This document shows positions 36,654 through 50,800 of a stretch of 64,000 bases of DNA, one piece after another (position 1 is the stretch's first letter; the number at the start of each line of letters is the position of its first letter). Under the pieces are notes generated by a model. That model saw only the letters and a program-made list of their open reading frames with translations. It searched no databases and was not told the origin of the DNA. The stretch covers positions 92,798,004 to 92,862,003 of the forward strand of contig NC_091015.1 in the NCBI RefSeq assembly GCF_041296385.1, written 5' to 3'. Position numbers and translations under genes: made by a program. Origin of the DNA: Aphelocoma coerulescens (lineage: Eukaryota > Chordata > Aves > Passeriformes > Corvidae).

Positions 36654-39600
36654 GGATGCCATAATAATTGTAATTATATTTGTCAAATAATTTTAAAAGT
36701 TTGTTTTATATTAAGATTATTTTTGAAATAAAATTCAGTTTGGTAAGTCAAAGAAGAATATTTTACCTTAGTCTCACTTGTAGACCAAGCTTAAAAATAA
36801 GCATTAGGTCTGTATAGTATATAAAATAGTTTAAATTAATGATATTATATATAAATTTGCCTATACTCCTTCTGAGATCTTATCTCAGAGGTCTTTCCAA
36901 ACTTAATGCTTCTTTTTTTCTCACTCAGTCTGGTTGAGAAGATAAATATTCTTAAGCAGAGAGAGGGCAGTTTCCAAAACTAGATGATATACCCACTGTC
37001 TAGGTGGAACATCATAGTTAAAAACTGTGCTCTCTCTGCAGAGGAGCCATCTATCACCAGCCACATGAAGACTTTTTATTCTTAAAGCATGTCCAGGTCC
37101 AAAGCCTTAGAGATATTCTGAGCTAGATCGTTAATAGCTCAATCATTAGAAAAAGGAAATTTAACTTTACCTCAAAGTGCTGACAGGTCAGGTTCTTCAA
37201 ATCATGACTCTGAAAAATGCTGCATCCTGTATAATCTCTTCCAAGTGCCATTGCAACAAAGACACTGCACTGAGTTACAAGCCCTTTCTTATACTTCCTG
37301 GAATTCAGCTCCCTTCTTCTTTGATATTTTTGCTTTGACTGTTGTACTTTTGAGGCACTACTTCCTTGCCAAACACTTTATAGCTGCAATATATTGGGGT
37401 TCACTGTGTGCTCTTCAGCTTGGAAGAGGCCACTAATGTATTGTTCTTGAATTCCTTCTCCTTGGAGGAAACGCTCTCAGTCTTTTTGCTGGCAATAAGA
37501 AAAGGGACCAGACTCCTCCACACTGGACATTACCAGCATGAAGGCAAAGCTTCTGATACTGTGGCAGGCCATTCCAGTTCATCCATATGTTCTCCCCATT
37601 TTCTACAAAGCAAGACAGGATGTGATTTCAGAACAAAGGGAACCTGGAAAGAGTAGAAATCTTGCAGGCCCTGAAGCCCTCAAGCCACTCATCCTATGTG
37701 ATGCTCTTTGAAGGTGTAATATTCTGGCTCACCAGTGCCATGAAGTTGGTCTTTATTCATCCCTGGATAGAAGAGTTTAGAGCAGCCTTCTCCTGTTACC
37801 AGAAAAGTGGCCAGAGTGTGGCATCAGACTTTAGAGCTTTATAACTTGACTTTCTGCAGGTAAAAGGTTACAACAGTACCAGCAGTACCAGGGTAGATAA
37901 CAGAGGAGGGAGTGGGTTCTGGGTCACAAGAAGGTCTGAACTGGGAGTGATTTTGCTCCATGATAGGCAGATGCACTTCTGATGTTTCTGCCTTTCCACC
38001 TCCATGTTTCCCTTGGGATTTTCCCATAGATCCTGGCATTAGACAGCACATCTGCAAAAAGAGTGTTATTTCTCTTATGTAGATAGTTTGTTCTTGCATT
38101 TTTATTACATTTTTTTGTTGTTTGGTTTGTGTGTGGGGTTTTTTTATATACATTGCAATTCCTTTCTTTTTTAAAGAATGATTTACCTTTTTAAAAGATG
38201 AATACCATCTTTACTTCCCAGCTGAGTTTAGACAGCTGTGCCTGACAATTTCAAATATGACATGGAATGTTGATCTCAAGTCTAGATGACAAGTGTAAAA
38301 CAAATTCTATTTGTGTCATGGGCCAGGTACAGATACCACCCAACTATCTATGCTATAAATACACACCAGTAAACTTAAAATAAGAATGCAAAATTTTGCA
38401 TGCTGGGAAGTTCTACTGATTGCTGTCCTGATGAACATCGAGGCTCACCTTCACAAAATGCAGTGAGGAAAAACTGTCTCACCAGTCTATTATATTTGCT
38501 CCTTGGGAAAGAACTTAGAATTGGAAGAGAGATTTAAACCAATTCTATGAAAATTTCTTCAGAAAGGAGACCCCCTGTCTGGAACTCTATTGACTCCTTT
38601 TATTGACAATTTGGAGAATTTAGTATTGGTGTAGGCTGGGTATTCAAGTAAGCTGTTGAATCAAGGGTGAGAATTTGGCCTCCAGCTGCAGAATGGCTTA
38701 GTCTAGTCTTTAAAAAACCCAAAATAATAACAAAAAAAAATTCCAGTTGCAAGTGCATAGGATTCTAAATCACCATCTGATGTTTGCTCCAGTTTTGTGG
38801 CTGTTTCCATAAAAAGGCAGCACTGTCAAATGTCAGCATTTTCAAGGAAATTTGAAGGGAAGCCACTATTTTCCGGACTTGAGAGTTAATATTAAACGCT
38901 ATTAGTTGGTAGTTTTAGTCAACTACAATATCTTGAAATATTCCATTTTGAACTGCAAACAAGTATTTTGCTGGGTCAACTGACATATTTCTGTGATTAT
39001 ACCGCTTTTCGCTATATTAATTACTGGAAGATCATTAGATGTTTTGTGTGCTGTTGCTTTGGGAGTGATTAATGACACCAAAATGTGAAGTCCCAAGGCA
39101 TTCTCTGGGCATCAGTTGAATGTTCCCACTTTCTCATAGTCAGGAAATCCTGGTGCTCTGTCATTACTTCTACAGTACTTTTTTCCCCTTTTTTGGTGGT
39201 GGAAAATGTATTCTAATTTTTTTCCCCTTAAAACAACGTTTCACCTGCATATTTCCCTGGTGAACGTCTGGTCTGTAGTCCTGTTGCTTGTGTTCTCTCA
39301 TTCTTCCAAGTGTTGACAAATCAGCTTTGACACCATATCCATAAGTAGCTAAATCTTGCATGCAGGTGATTCCCTTAGCTTCAGTGTACTTATTTACTTA
39401 GTCAAAACTAGATGTTTGCTGAGGCCACTGTAGGTTTTTGTTTATTTGTTGGGTTTTCTTTGTAAAAGTTGTAAAAGGAGCAGTTGAAGTCAATCATCAT
39501 AAAACCATATTAAATAAGGACCATGGGTTTGGACTTTTACAAATAAATGCCTTTCCCCCTTAATTATTATGGAAGATGTATTTTGAAATAAACCTTCATT

Positions 39601-42600
39601 AAAAAAATGTACTTAGTAACAACATATAATGATATAATTTTCTTGTTTTCTATTGAAGAATTTAAAACTTTTGACAAATGTTAATTTTTTTTTTTTATTA
39701 TAAAAATAATTGTGTACTGGCAGAAAACAGTGAATTATTGTTATTCCTTGGGACAAACTACAGAAAAATAATGACATGCCAAATAAAACCAAGATTTTTA
39801 GGAAAAAAATACTACTCTTATTAAAACATCTGGCAGGGTTTTTCTTCTCTGGGCCCTAGTTCTAGAGCTGTGTCCTTGAAGTCATATCTTGAAGGCTGTA
39901 TGCAGTTCAGCTCTCTCTCTCTCCAGAGGAACACTCTGGCTGTGTATTCATGAGGGCAGGCTTTCCCACATGCATTGTTTCCCACTTCGCATCAGGGATG
40001 CTTCTGCCTTTCTGCCATAATCTCCTTTGTGCACTCTGCAATCTGCCTACACAGCTTTTTTGGCAATCTGCACTCTGCTTTGCCCTAAGGCAGCTCTGCT
40101 CTGAAAGTGCTATGCTGAGGTGAATATAATCAGCACTTTTCGAATTGGAGCTGCTTCTGTCCACCTTGGCAAGATTGCCTGAAAATCTTGCAAACAGCCC
40201 AGCTATTTGTTAGTGTGTGAGGCCTGAGTGTCAGCTTTAGCTATTCAAGGCTCTGTTGGAGGGGATTAGAATTCAAAATTTGGGGTGTGAACATTATTCA
40301 TGTTTAGTTTTAATCACATTTACACTGCTCTTTTCATAACTCATCTAGATTAATTGCAATGAGGTCAGTCAGCAGCAGGGAATATGTTCTGAACAAGGTA
40401 AAACTTCACACCTTCCTGCCTGGAAAAGGACAGGGTATCACAGAGAGCCATTAAATCAGGACTGGCATGAAAAATGGCAGTGTGAAATAATTTAATCACT
40501 GTTTCTCAAAATACAGGGACTCAACTCAGTCAATGGAACTATTTGATTTAAAAATAAATTAAGTACTTTTTCACACAATGTACCATTATGTTGTGAATGC
40601 ATTCCTAGTGCAATTTTGAGAGGGCTAAAAGCATTAATGGGTTTCTAAAGCAATTCCTTGGATTCATAAAGAATAACTCAATTGGTGACTAGAAGAAAAT
40701 CTGGTTGGGATGCAGACTCAGAAGGCACACATCTGGCCACTGTAGAGATATACATAGACATTTTTTTTTAGAGCAATCTTCAGGCATCTTCAGCTGGCCA
40801 TTTTCAGGGGAGAGGATCCAGGTTCAGCAGGACAGTGCCTCACTCTTGTAGCTGGTTTTGGGCTTCCTGAGCCTGCTTCTGCTCCGGCCTCTGACAACAC
40901 AATCCCTGAATGTGTGTGTGTATATGTCTCTGCTTGCTGCTGGAAGAGACCCAGATGAACACCCCACAGCAGAGACTGTGAGGTAGGGCTAGATCTACCT
41001 GTCAGAATTCCAGGGGTGCAGTAAAAACACAGCCTGGGTGGCCATCCAGTTTTTCAGACTTTTAAGATGAACCTTCAGAGAGTGGTTTTGATGAGTTGTT
41101 AAGTGAGATGGGTGATGTGAATGGTGGCCCTTGATTTGACCCTCAAATGCTGATGGTTTCATTTATATGTTGGTAACCTGGCATGTTGCTGCCCTACGCT
41201 AGACTGGGAAATCATGATGGACTTTCTTTTGTAAATGGAACTGTACAAAAAAATGTAGTTGCTGCAGGCTTCACACCTGCTAGCCATGACTATGACCAGT
41301 GCATGGCTGGATAAATAAATTCACTGTGTATAATGTACATCCCAGCTGCCTTTGTCCTTCTAAATGTACAGTATTGATGTTGGTGGAATAAAGCTTGGAG
41401 AATGAAAAGGTGAACGATAATGACAAAGCAAATGGCTATACTGGGAGACACGTGGACTCAGAATTGTTTGCTTTAAGACTTCTGCGGAGGAACTCTGATT
41501 GCTCTCAAACATTAACATAATCAAGAAAAAGCCATTACTTGCCACCAGCTTTGTCTCATCTCCCCCAACTTACACTTCTAGGGTTAAAAATTGGTAATAC
41601 AGAATGAGTTACCAATAGCAGTTATCATTTCTATATTCAAGGTATAGCTATTCAAAACTAGTATATTCAAAACATAACTCACTTAATTTCAAAGCATGCT
41701 TAGGTGCCCTTGAAATCTTCAGTAGCACATTCATTAGGAAAAATGGGGTCATGACACAATTGAAAATGAAGGTTTCCTTGTGGGAGTTTATTTTCTTTAC
41801 TGTGCACTATTTCTTTTATATTTTATAATTTTTAAAGTGCCTAGAATCATGTTGTGTACATTATGAAACAAAATATTAACTCTGTGAGGTTATTTCTAAC
41901 CTCTGTGAGGTTAGATCCTCCTTAAAAGAGGACCTAGGAGAGCCAGGGATGTTGGAGTTCATCACTGTGATCTGAAAAACTCTGCTTGTGGTAAAGTAAT
42001 CCCAGAACTATCTCAGGTAACTGTCTCTGAAGTAGTGACACGTTCTGCTGATGGGAGCAATCTACTGATGGGAGTAAGTGTTGGCCCCATAGCCAGAGCT
42101 GCCCCTCTGCCCTTGCCTCCCTGCCTTGGTTGGACTGGAACACTGAACAGAGTAATGTCTATCCTGGTGTGACTTCTGAGCTTGCCAAATGCACAGAGAG
42201 GGCCTATCCATGTTCGTGTCAGTGCCCACCCCCTACCTCACAGCTTACTGGTAGCAGGAGGTTACCAGTAAGTTACTGCTTACAGCATTTAACCACCAAA
42301 GAGGGGGCATGGGCTCTCCCTTCCTCTTTATCTTGGGTCCCCCACCATCAGGACTTGCCCTGGATGCTAGGCTGCCACCTGCACTGAGTGCAAGCATTTT
42401 CCACTTCTCCTGACAAGCTTGGCCACCAGAGAAGGAAGGAATTAAAAAATTCCTCTGACTATACCAGAAGGCATGGGGGGACATAGGGCAGTATTTCAGG
42501 CAGTTGATTGGACAATGTGCATATTTGGATTCCATCAACTGTTCACAAGATCCTTTCCGTTTTCAATTTCTGGACTGTATGTATTTTGTTTTAAAATAGT

Positions 42601-44659
42601 CGTTGGATAAAATCCTTCCAAAGTTCTTTAAACATTTACCTTTCATGCAAGCATAAAAGGGAAATTTGTAAATATATGTAAAAATAATTAGGGTTATTCT
42701 CTGTAATGTCCAGTACTTAAAGACTACATGAAGTACATAGTCTCACTGTCAAAAACAAAGTTTACTGCAAAGAAATATATTTGTAATTGATTTTCTTTTT
42801 TATTAATTCTTAACTAGCTGTTAAGCTGTAGTGCATGGCACTTACAACAAACAGTGGAGCCATATTTCTTTCAATATAAAATCTGCAGTCCTCAGTTTGC
42901 TCTGTGTGTGTCCTTGTTCAGCAAGGCATACAGAGGCCATGCTAGTTAGAGAGAGTGATGGCAGAAGCATATAGAAGATCTGCTGTCTAGATGCATATAT
43001 TTCTAGCAATGTCTAGTGCAATAAGGTAGTGCCAGGGCCCCATGAAATGAAGATAAATGCATGCCTTTGCTTAGGATTTCAGGAGAACTGGAGTTTATCT
43101 TCATTCTGGCCTCAGCCTTTCCAGTTGTTGGCCATCTGGATGTAAAACCACATGACTGTGTCTGATATTGCATATACTTATATATTTGGGTAAGAACGTT
43201 ATGCATACATAAAGATGTGCTAGATTTAGTCTAGTCTATGGCTAGTTACCTGGAATATTTATTTATCTTTTCCAGAGAAAATGATAGTGTAATTCAAACA
43301 CACAAAATGAAGCTTTTAAAGTTTTTTTTGCTTATAATAACAGGGGCTTGGACTTTTGTTGGCTGAATAGTTCTGAAAAGCAGAATGAAAGGTGAACTTA
43401 TAGAGAAAAGGTCTGAGACATCAAAAGATGTCCTTGTAAGCAATAAAGGATACTGGAAAAAGGAAAATGATATTACATTCAAAAAGATCAGGCACCCTTG
43501 AGAGAAAGAAAAAGTGAATACTATAGAAGACAATGAACTAAAACTATTAGAAGAAAATTAAAGGGAAAGCTGTACTAAAGGCAGGAAAGAAAATACTTAT
43601 TGAACATCTTTTACTTTTTTTCCCTTTTACACTATTTAGGCAAATAAAAGGAATTCAGACACCAAAGCTGAGATAGGTTTCACACTATCCTTTTTGAAAA
43701 AGGAGATGGGAGGGAAGATGAGTTTGAAGACCAAAGAAAATCAGGGCACTAAGAGGCTAAGATGGAAGAGAACATACATAAAATGGAATAATAATGAAAG
43801 GGCTGGAGTTTTTTTCTTTGATATTTGAGAAGAGTATTTAGGATTTTTAAATTGTCTGTATAACTAGCAGTGAGAGCAGTACTGAGCCTCAGTAACTGAG
43901 CTTCTCCATATTCTTGTTTTGAAAGGATATTAGAAGCAATCCAGTTCCCTGACTCACTACTTCAGTACATTATGAATCTCTACATAGACAAACATGCAAG
44001 GCCTACAGAAGTCTACTTGTTCATAGAATGGAGACAAAAAAAGAGTGGTTCATGTTTATGTTATGATATGAAAGAGAAACAGGAGACTGCACATATCAGC
44101 TCTACCTGGTAGACCAGTGGTTTTATGGGCCCTCTGCATTCTGTGTTGCCTTGTCACAGAACGTTGGAGCATAGGGACTGGACATGCTTTTCAGAAGGTT
44201 TACATGAAAATATAAATGGTGAAAAAGCTGTACTGGCATGATTCATTAAAGGCTTCCTGTCGGGCTGTTCATGAATTAATGTTTAATTGGAAGTATGCTT
44301 ACAACTTAGATGTAGGGTAGAAAATTTAGAGAACAAAGCAAGTGATTACTGGGAAAGCAGACAGATCACAGGAGAGCAAGGAGAAGAAACCTGTCACATG
44401 CCACTTTAGGGACTTGTTGGAACTGAAGGATAAATGCAAAATATAGTGTAGCCTTAAATAATTATTCATCAAAACACACAAGAAGACAACAAGAATTTAT
44501 TCCTTGACTTTTCCTTCCTTTAAAAATGAATTTTCATTTCTTTGAAAAGACATTTTTTTAACTGAGATCCATGCTGTGAGAACTGGAGGTAGTGCTTATT
44601 AAATCAAATGGGACTATCTGACTTGATATAAGGTTGGTTTGTGTTTTGTTTTCTTTTGT
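36654..44659. other. Gene-free unique DNA
   Basis: Eight kilobases without a recognisable gene, repeat end or RNA. There is a short GT/TA run near 40.91 kb and an imperfect duplication of 'taac(c)tctgtgaggtta' at 41.88-41.91 kb. Frames of 60-104 codons overlap on both strands around 37.2-38.15 kb and 41.9-42.5 kb and match nothing I know. Confidence 0.55.
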
Positions 44660-44820
44660 GGGGATTGTCAGATACTGGAACAGGTTGTGCAGAGAGTCTG
44701 TGGAGTCTGTGAGGTTTTCAAAACCCTGAGATACTGATGCAAATTCAATGTTAGCTTTGATTTGTAGAGGAAGCTGGGCCTCCTGAGGTTTCTTCTAACC
44801 TCATTTATTCTGTGAGTCTG
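44660..44820 (+). mobile_element. CR1 LINE 3' end, decayed
   Basis: About 160 bases matching the end of the CR1 coding region and the 3' untranslated region. 'gatactggaacaggttgtgc' (44671) corresponds to the conserved Trp-Asn-Arg-Leu-Pro-type segment. 'agtctgtggagtctgtga' and 'ggttttcaaaaccctgagat' follow in the expected order, then 'cctgaggtttcttctaacct' (44782). The copy ends with 'ttctgtgagtctg', a decayed form of the octamer tail. Several indels break the frame. It is intermediate in decay between the 5.55 kb and 13.7 kb copies. The upstream limit is uncertain by some tens of bases. Confidence 0.8.
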
Positions 44821-47800
44821 TTTATTAAATCTCTGTTCTCTTTATCATGCAGGAAAAAAGGAGGAGGTGGGACCTTGTGGCTGTGTCCAGACTGAATCTT
44901 GCATATGAAACTGTACATGATTTCAAAAACAAACAAACAGAAAAAATCAAAGAAAAAAGTGACGTCTCTTTTCACGTAAGTTATGATTATCTTTGGTTCT
45001 CATAAGTGAAATAAATGCAGAATTAGAGAGTATTTATTGCTTAGGTTTGGTTTAGTCTGATCCTAAACCCACTGCAGACCTCAGAAGTTTTTCTTTGGAG
45101 AGCTTCTATGTAAAGGCCTGCTACAGCAGCTTAGAAATATCAAAGGATACCAATTATTGAAAACTTTAACAGCACATTTGTGGCGGTGTTGGTTACACAT
45201 CTGGCTGACAATACCAGTGCTGGTGAGAGTAGTCCCATCTGCCCACTTTGGCTTCTTGGATGGGATATCACCAATGCTATGTTGTAGAACAGAATCCAGC
45301 AGGCAAAAATACAATTGAGAAGGTGTTAAATGGTCATAATTGGGTAGATTATCTTGACAGAGCTATGTGATGATATAGAATATCACAGATATAGTGACCC
45401 TGATTTAAGAGGGTACTCTGGTAGTGCATATCCTTGATAAGGATTGCCTGGGGGCATGTCCATGGAGCAACAAGCAGAAGACAAAATTTCCTGGAAAAAC
45501 CCAAACCCTTAGAGAAGAGATTAATGGAAAATAATGTATATGTTCCTTGCTGTGTCATTTATAAGGATTTAGACTGGATAAGGACTCAGAGACTGTCACA
45601 CGTGAAATGTCTCAGCTGGTAAAACCTGAAGCTGATCTTTCTAAGGAGCTGAGTAATTCACTAAGTGCTTTCCATTTCAGAATGTGGGTTAGTGAAATCA
45701 CACACTCTTTGGCATTCGTTCCCAGTGCATAAAAAGCTTCTGTTCTTTATGGCACATTAACATATACAAACAACTGGGCTGAGAAAGAGGGTTAAGTGTA
45801 GGGTTTCATAAATTTTATTACAAATACAGCATGTAGGCCCTCTTACTGACAAACACTTTGCACCAGGAATCTTGCTTAATTGCATGATGGGTTTTGTCAA
45901 GGACTGGTCCAAAAATACTCCCAGAGTTGTCCTGGGACAGTTTCAAAGGTTTTTCCTCCCCCTTTTCATCAGTTCTCTGCAAAAGTATCTCCAGAGTTTG
46001 TTGTTGCTCACTGCCACTTTGTATTTACTCTTTTTAATGAAAGCATTGCTGCATTTTTCAGTTGATACCTAGAAGATATCTTACCAAAAATCTCACTTTT
46101 CTCCTAGAATATGTTTTGATGAAAAATCATTGATCAGCTTTAGTTTTTATGTCTTTCTTTAAAGCATCCAGTATTGACTGGCTACTTGGGCATACATCAT
46201 GTTTGGCTCTGTAGAGAAATAACTATAGATAAAACCTATGCTCCTTCATAATGGAAAGGTTAGCTATATAGCAGTCAAATTTCAGATGAAACTTTTAAAA
46301 TTTAGTTTTGAAATAAGAGTTTGATTGTGGGTCAGAGGCAGGTTCAAACAGCAGTTATCTTACCAAGGAAGAGAGTAAGTCTCCCTCAGTCTTACTAGAA
46401 CTGTAGTTATTTCTTCTTCCCTCAGTAAAATATTGCTAGTAAATCCAGGATCACTGTACCAGCTGTGAAAAACTACATCCACTGTATAGAAGATCTTTTA
46501 CCAGTGGTGCTTTCTAATTTGATAAGGCTGAAATTACTTAGAGATGAGAGAGTAGAGGGAACGGTTATCAAAAAGGAAATCTGCAGACAGTTCAGAATTT
46601 CTCATCATACTTTTTTTCCCTCTTCTAGGAAATACAGCTGTAGCAATAGATATTGATCTAGCTTTTGACACAACTTCTAGTTTTCTGCTAGACTGAATGT
46701 TCTGGGTTTCTTAATATGTGGTGGTGTTTATCTTTCCACAGTAAGGTTTGGTTTCATTTGGCATAAGGTAGCACTTCAACTAGACTGAACTTTGGGATGT
46801 GTCACAATGTGAAGCCTGAGGGGCCATTTGCATGTTTATGTTGCTTTTGCAAACATGACCAATGCCAGCTGTGCAAAATGTCCCTTCTGCCTGAGGCTGG
46901 GCAGGAAACTGCACCCTCCTCTTCCTACGCTTGGCTATGCTAATCCACGTTTGTGATTGCCAAGTGTGATTACTGCAACATGTTGCACTGAAAAATCAAA
47001 CTGCTAGCCAAGCCAATAGATCTACAGGGAGAAATGGAAGTTTACAGAGAGGTCCCTGGTCCTACTGAAATACTGACTTGGAGTGCTAGGTTGAGTGTTA
47101 ACAAGACATATCTATCCCATAGCAACCTCCTGGCTTCTGCATGAGCAGTCTTTCACAAGTCTTAAAAACCCACTAAAACCAAAATCAAACAAAAAAACTC
47201 TAGTTCTGTTAAATAGATTTGATATATCCCAAATTAGTGGAGAATTCTGAGGTTTTTTCATGCTCTGTGAAACCCAGCAGGGAAATGTGGCCTTCTCTGC
47301 AGTTGCTTTGCAGACTGTTACTCATGGAAGCCTGTAAATATTCATCATACACTGATAAGGTTCACTGGAGCTCTGTAAAGCTAAGATGTGTTGTTTCTTG
47401 GCTGGTGGACTCAGCAGCTGAACAATGTAGGTGAAACCCAGAGGTACTGATATCTTTTTAGTCCCTTACCTTTCATACATGATGTGTTTTCTTTCTGACT
47501 CACCCTGGCAGACTGTTGCAGTCCCCAGTCCTTCCTGTGTTCCATAGGCTAGGCAAGAGTAAGCCATGTCCTTCTCACAGCACTGACTTTAGAGCCATGA
47601 CTTGCTAAGTGCAATGTTTTTAGCTATCTGAAGTTTTCTTTATTAACAGAATAATATATATCCTGGATTGTCTTGTTACTGTTGGTGAATGGATTAATTA
47701 TTTTTACATATGTCTATCACAGAATCTTCTTTCTCTAAAAAATTTTGAGTGAAAGGGCATGCAAATAATCTTCCCAGTGGGAAATAAAATGCCATGAAAG

Positions 47801-50800
47801 AGCACTGACAAACAGTTGAAATCTTCTCTTGACCATCTGAAATTTTGCATGTCACCATTGTATTTGTGACCTTTGCTCTTCTTTTTTCTTTTATGTTCTG
47901 TGAATGATTCATATTTTTCTCGTTGCTGCCAAAAACTGAGTTCTCAGTGCCAGTTCCTAAGCTATCATCCAGTTTCAACTTACTTTTGCTCATATATAAA
48001 ATAAGCTTGAACTATGGAATATCCCTGTTTAATTTCTCACCCTAGGAAGTGGCTAACAGGTCTCATGCAGCTACTAAAGAACCAGGTTGGGACTTTGAGA
48101 CTGTAATCAGTTTAAATTGCTAGTTTTTCATATTTTAACCTCTGCTTACTCCCTGCTTGTCTTCAATTCCTGTTCCCTCCAGAATACTTTAATTCTTTAA
48201 TTCTTTTTAAGTGTTCACTTTCCTTCACAATCAGCTATGGAAAGGGAGTGTGCATGGAGGTGTTTTACACTGACAAGATATATTTGTTTGTGACACATGA
48301 TATAAAATGTCCCGTCCTCTTAGTAATATCATATTTTTGTGAAGGTAGTGTCTCAGGAACAACTGGTGAAAAATTGCCCTGGTTGGCTGATAACCAGGAC
48401 TGTATTAGGTAAGAATTAGGCAGTCATTTCTCCTGGAGGTTATTAATTCTGCCTCTGTATATGGAAACTTTGAGGTTTTTAACTTAAGGTGTCTTTTACT
48501 TGAAACATTTTAGAGTCTGAACAAAAATAGAAGGGCAGATACTTAAAAACAAATATGATGATAATCAAGTATGAAGAAGTTTATGGGGTTAAAACATCAA
48601 AATACAGTACATTTTCGGTTTGATTCCTGTCCAGCATTTTTTTTTTGTTTTCTTTGGTTGACAACATGAAAGATAATCACTTTGTCTTTCTGCCTAGTAA
48701 GATTAGGGGTAATACCTATCAAACAATTGCTACAGAAGTATGTTTCAAGAAATGTATATTTCTACTAGAACTGAAAAATGAACTGAATGCCAGTGTTACT
48801 CTCCTTTGCCTATGGGTTGTCCTTCAAATACTGTCTATTTTACCTTTTTTCCCCCCCCTGTGAATACTCACTGCAGATGGCTGGAAACATGTATTTTGTT
48901 TAATCAAAGTAATAGCAGTAGCTACTATCACACCTTTTGAACATTCAATTGAAAGTCTTGTGCCATATCTATGGTTTACATGTGCACACAATTCCAGATT
49001 CCTGTGTTATGTGATTGATGTCTGGGGTATGGTACTTTAAGAAATTAAACACAGAAGGAAGACAGAACAGGAACACCAAGACGCAAATTATTTACAGTTT
49101 TTTCTCCCTTAGGCATTTTGGTCTTTTTTCCAGTCTAATACAACCACTGTTCAACTCCTTTATGTCATATTTCTTCTTAAACATGTTTGAGTTTTAAATG
49201 TTCTAGTTATCTTATCTTGAGATGGGCCACAAGATCTCTTATTTTTCACATTCAAGCAAAACCATACAAAATGAATGCAAATCCTGAAGCTGTATGGGAA
49301 TGTCAATGCTACAACTTGCCAGAAGTCTGTTGGCAATTTGTGTAAAAATACCACAGCTGTGAGCTTGCTGGCTCAGGTGCTTCCAGCTGTGCTGCTGCTG
49401 CTGCTGTGGCATGAAGTGCAGTGCAAGCTGCAAGCTCTCCAAATCTTTGTAAATACTTAAAGCTGCACTGGGCCTTGGTGCTGTGTCTGCGTGGCTACCA
49501 CCCAATGCAGACAGTGCAGAGCTGGTTTTCCAGCTTCTGCATTAGTTGTAGTCACACTTTTTATTACTGTGTAGACATACTGTAAGGCTTTGTACCCCAC
49601 ATGTAGTCAGTACAAGCTAAAACAGAGAACAGCAATTATTATTCATTATATCTGTTGGTTTGGGTTTGCTTTTACTAGTGTTTTAGACATTTAATTCCAT
49701 ATAAAATAAGATGCTGTGGCAGGTTGTCTCTGTTTTACAAGGTTAAAGTTAAAAATAATCATAATGAGAAAACTGAAATGAGATTCTTCGAATGTGAGAA
49801 AGAGAAAAGAAAAGTGTTTATTAAGATTCACTTATTTCTCTGAAATTGTGGTGCCTTGGTAGCACCATCCTACTCTTCTCTTCCTACCCGTGGTGAAGGA
49901 TCAGATCATCGCTGCAGGAAAGGATGTGCTATTTCTGTAACATACTTCTTTTTTTCTACCTTTGGTCACTTAGTTCTTTCTCAATACCTGTTATTAAAAC
50001 AAAAATCTAGGTAAAACTGAGATGATTCAGTCACAGTGCTGTCCTGCTAAACCTTACTTGGTGATGACTGTCTTTTACTAGGTTCTGTGAAGCACTGGTT
50101 TTCAATTGGCACTGCTAAAACAACCTATTTCTGTTTTGTCAAAACCTTTGCTGTCTTTAGACCTTCTTATTGGTGTTTTGATTTTGGTTTTTTTTCTCTT
50201 TGGCCTTCAACATGAGATTGCTGGGAATGCAGATAAAAAGAAAGACCTCTTCTGTCTCAATCCATACTGCATCTTTCTTTAAGGAAGGAAAACATGTTCA
50301 TCTCAACTGTTACACTTTTGTTTTTGTTACCTTGATAAAGTCCAGTAAGCAGGCTGTGCTTATTCACTTTCTGCAAAAGAAATAGATTTTCTTGATTAAT
50401 CCCTTTATTTGGTGTGAGGTACAAAAGAAAGTATTTCAGTTAACATCTACCTAAACATTGCAATTTAGATTTGGAGTGTTCATTACATTTTGGAAATATA
50501 TTATTCACCAGCTCATCTTAAAATAACACTGCAGATGCTCTGTTACCAAACATTCTTTTTTTGTAAGATTTTCATGGTTCTGATGGTGCTTTTTCTCCAC
50601 ATTTGACATGTTCTCAGTGAACAACCTTTCTGTGATGTTCCTTCTTATGTTATTTTTCATGTTCATTTTCTAGCTCCATGTATATATTGTTAAACACATT
50701 CTGTAAACCTTGTATGGGATTTAGTGGGATCTTGTACAAAAGAAATGCTCTAGATGTGCTAAAGTTACTTAGTATTTCTGTAGCAGCACAAAATAAGATG

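Noticed and set aside
44018..44040. 'ttcatagaatgg' resembling an antisense CR1 terminus
   Set aside because: There is a single octamer-like match with no CR1 3' untranslated region beside it.
49388..49408. CTG triplet run
   Set aside because: Only about five units long, with no gene context, so it is not a notable repeat.
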